Both the position numbers and the translations under genes were made by a program. A DNA stretch of 7,878 bases from JBFMFE01 sp040752295 (lineage in GTDB: Bacteria > UBP15 > UBA6099 > JBFMBQ01). A model generated the notes under the pieces. It was not told where the DNA came from. It saw nothing but the letters and a program-made list of their open reading frames with translations, and made no database searches. The stretch covers positions 1-7,878 of the forward strand of contig JBFMFE010000197.1 of assembly GCA_040752295.1 (NCBI GenBank), given 5' to 3'. This document shows positions 6,495 to 7,878 of the stretch, one piece after another; the stretch's first letter is position 1, and the number at the start of each line of letters is the position of its first letter.

Positions 6495-6524
6495 AGTGTA
6501 CAATCGGCGCGGAAACACTGTCAA
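6495..6524 (-). promoter_or_regulatory. Sigma70-like promoter for the YtxH-like gene
   Basis: On the minus strand a perfect TTGACA (6524-6519) is followed, after 18 bases, by TACACT (6500-6495), four of six matches to TATAAT. Initiation near 6488 gives a leader of about 42 bases to the GTG start with its strong ribosome site. This separates the YtxH-like/epimerase unit from the hemA-hemX unit upstream. Confidence 0.65.
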
Positions 6525-6592
6525 CATGAAATCGCCGCGTTCACGGCGCGCGGTTCGCGCGCGTCCGCGTTCATCGCCGGGCGGCCTGACGC

Positions 6593-7420
6593 TCATCGGG
6601 GTCCGACGCCGAGGGCGTGCCTGCCCCCGGGCAGAAAGTTCACTCCGTAAAAAGTGAAGATGAGAAAGAGGAACCCGAGGATAAGAAAGACGTTGGTGCG
6701 GCGTCCCTGCCAGCCTCCGACGAAACGGAGGTGAAGGTAGATCGCGTAGATCAGCCAGGTCGCGAGCGAGAAGTTGAGTTTGGGGTCGCGCCAGTCCCAG
6801 AGGATTCCCCATGCCGAATGCGCCCAGATCATCCCGGAAACCATGCCGAGCGTTATGAGCGGAAAGCCCAGAGAGACGAGCCTGTAGCACAGGAGGTCTA
6901 TGCTTTCGAGCGGGGGGAAGAGGTTGTGAGCCTTCGCCACGGGTTTTTTCTTGAGCAGCCGTTCCTGGATGAGGTACGCGACGGCGGCGAGGAACGAGAG
7001 CGTGAAGAACGCGTAGCTGAGGAAGAATATCGCGACGTGCGCGGGGAACATCACGCTTTGAAGCGCCGGTTCGGCGGGTGCGGGGGTTGTCGGGTGGAAC
7101 GCCCCGAAGAGCATACCGGCGAAGAGCGCCGGCGCGGCGAAAAGCCCGAGCGCCCTTGTCGCGAGGCGCTTTTCGAGCGCGAGGTAGACCGCCGCCACGA
7201 TGAAGGCGAAAAGCGCGACGGTCTCGAAGGGTCCGACGAAAGGCAGGCTCCGCGTCTCCTCCGCCCTCAGCCCGATGACGGCGGCGTTGAGCGCGCATCC
7301 GGCGAGAAGGACCTTCCACGCGTTTTTCTCGAAGAACCCGTACCTCCACAGCGCGGCGAGGGCGTAGAAGAGCGACGCCGCTCCGTAAAGCGCGATGCAG
7401 ACGGCAAGCGCGTATTTCAT
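6593..7420 (-). CDS. HemX/CcsA-like heme-handling membrane protein
   Basis: The 275-residue protein is nearly all membrane helices (about eight). It belongs to the cytochrome c assembly (CcsA/ResC/HemX) family: the Trp-rich WWD-type segment is WAHSAWGILWDWRDPKLNF (199-217), followed by TWLIYAIYLHLR and GFLFLIFTFYGVNFLPGGRHAL. Likely heme ligands by family analogy are His128 (PAHVAIFFLSYAFF), His230 (YLHLR) and His268 (GRHAL). Its length matches HemX, which in Bacillus follows hemA and affects the level of HemA. CcsA proper would pair with a ResB partner, absent from this window. The start is ATG 7420, with GGAGG seven bases before. The ATG overlaps the hemA stop in an ATGA, so the two are translationally coupled. 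HemX is favoured over CcsA by position only. Confidence 0.85.
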   Translation of the reverse strand: MKYALAVCIALYGAASLFYALAALWRYGFFEKNAWKVLLAGCALNAAVIGLRAEETRSLPFVGPFETVALFAFIVAAVYLALEKRLATRALGLFAAPALFAGMLFGAFHPTTPAPAEPALQSVMFPAHVAIFFLSYAFFTLSFLAAVAYLIQERLLKKKPVAKAHNLFPPLESIDLLCYRLVSLGFPLITLGMVSGMIWAHSAWGILWDWRDPKLNFSLATWLIYAIYLHLRFVGGWQGRRTNVFLILGFLFLIFTFYGVNFLPGGRHALGVGPR

Positions 7421-7878
7421 TTCCCTTCCTCCGGTTCGCCGAGGTCGAACAGCGCCGTGAGCGTTTCCGCGTGGCTCGCGCCGTTCCGTTCGCCCGTGAG
7501 CTGCTTGAGGCGCGTCGTGGGGGCATGGAGAATCTTGTTCACGATCCCGTGCGTGATCTTTTCGATCAGTTCGCGCTCTTCCTCCGGGAGGGAATTCAGC
7601 TTCGACGAGTATTTTTCGAGTTCTTTCTCTCGTATTTCGTGGAGGAGTTCGCGGAACCGCGTCAGGACCGGGACGACCTCGAGCGCGCTCATCCAGCGCT
7701 GGAAGCGCAGGACGGATTCTTCCACGATCCTTTCGACGCTTCCTATCTCCCTGCGCCGCTTGCGGACGTTGTTTTCGACCACCTGTTTCAGGTCGTCTAT
7801 ATCGTAGAGGAAGCAGTTGTTGACGGAGGCGCAGCGCGGGTCGAAGTCACGCGGCACGGCGATGTCAACGATGAAGAC
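7417..7878 (-). CDS. hemA: Glutamyl-tRNA reductase, C-terminal part (cut by window edge)
   Basis: The last 153 residues of HemA are visible; the N-terminal catalytic and most of the NADPH-binding domain lie beyond the right edge. HemA reduces Glu-tRNA(Glu) to glutamate-1-semialdehyde, the first step of tetrapyrrole synthesis by the C5 route. The visible part begins with VFIVDIAVPRDFDP, the end of the NADPH domain, then has YDIDDLKQVVENN (18 residues further on), and ends with the helical dimerisation domain, including IVNKILHAPTTRLKQL and the closing LTALFDL. The frame is open without interruption up to base 7878, so no start is assigned. The stop overlaps the start of the HemX/CcsA-like gene by four bases, which indicates one operon. 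Confidence 0.95.
   Translation of the reverse strand, partial: VFIVDIAVPRDFDPRCASVNNCFLYDIDDLKQVVENNVRKRRREIGSVERIVEESVLRFQRWMSALEVVPVLTRFRELLHEIREKELEKYSSKLNSLPEEERELIEKITHGIVNKILHAPTTRLKQLTGERNGASHAETLTALFDLGEPEEGK

Noticed and set aside
6546..6562. Terminator for the hemA-hemX unit
   Set aside because: There is a 7-bp GCGCGCG hairpin, but no T tract follows on the minus strand; Rho-dependent or no termination is equally likely.
6617..7807. Long open frame opposite hemX and hemA
   Set aside because: It is antisense to two well-recognised genes, and its Glu/Arg-rich product has no recognisable domain.

Overview
The window is GC-rich DNA from a diderm (outer-membrane-bearing) bacterium. The best clue is an outer-membrane protein that joins a signal peptide, one SLH domain, a coiled coil and a beta-barrel ending in Phe. 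This architecture is seen in several deep-branching or little-cultivated diderm lineages. Two genes appear to use TTG starts and one uses GTG. I cannot name the phylum with confidence. The remaining genes are core metabolism and envelope functions; there is no phage, CRISPR, toxin or transposase gene.

Layout: (1) 6-1670, minus: SLH-domain outer-membrane barrel protein. (2) 1671-2499: an 829-base non-coding divergent region. It holds a structured leader for the barrel gene (about 1749-1821), an AT-rich block (about 1822-2049), a 146-bp bipartite inverted repeat built like a REPIN (2050-2195), an 81-bp cloverleaf-like palindrome (2231-2311), another hairpin (2324-2351) and a sigma70-like promoter pointing at ilvD. 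(3) 2500-4173, plus: ilvD, dihydroxy-acid dehydratase. (4) 4252-4809, minus: DUF2505/SRPBCC-like protein, convergent with ilvD across 78 bases that hold a likely terminator and a short 9-base-period repeat. (5) 5043-6005, minus: sugar-nucleotide epimerase/dehydratase of the extended SDR family. (6) 6111-6446, minus: YtxH-like small membrane protein behind a good sigma70 promoter, probably co-transcribed with the epimerase. (7) 6593-7420 and 7417-7878, minus: hemX/ccsA-like membrane protein overlapping by 4 bases the end of hemA (glutamyl-tRNA reductase), which runs off the right edge.

Functionally, hemA and the HemX/CcsA-like protein form a tetrapyrrole/heme unit. The YtxH-like protein and the epimerase fit envelope and surface-polysaccharide work. 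IlvD serves branched-chain amino acid synthesis. The SLH barrel protein tethers or perforates the outer membrane. The unexplained part is the divergent intergenic region, where different palindromic DNA structures sit side by side and the barrel gene has a long, apparently folded mRNA leader.
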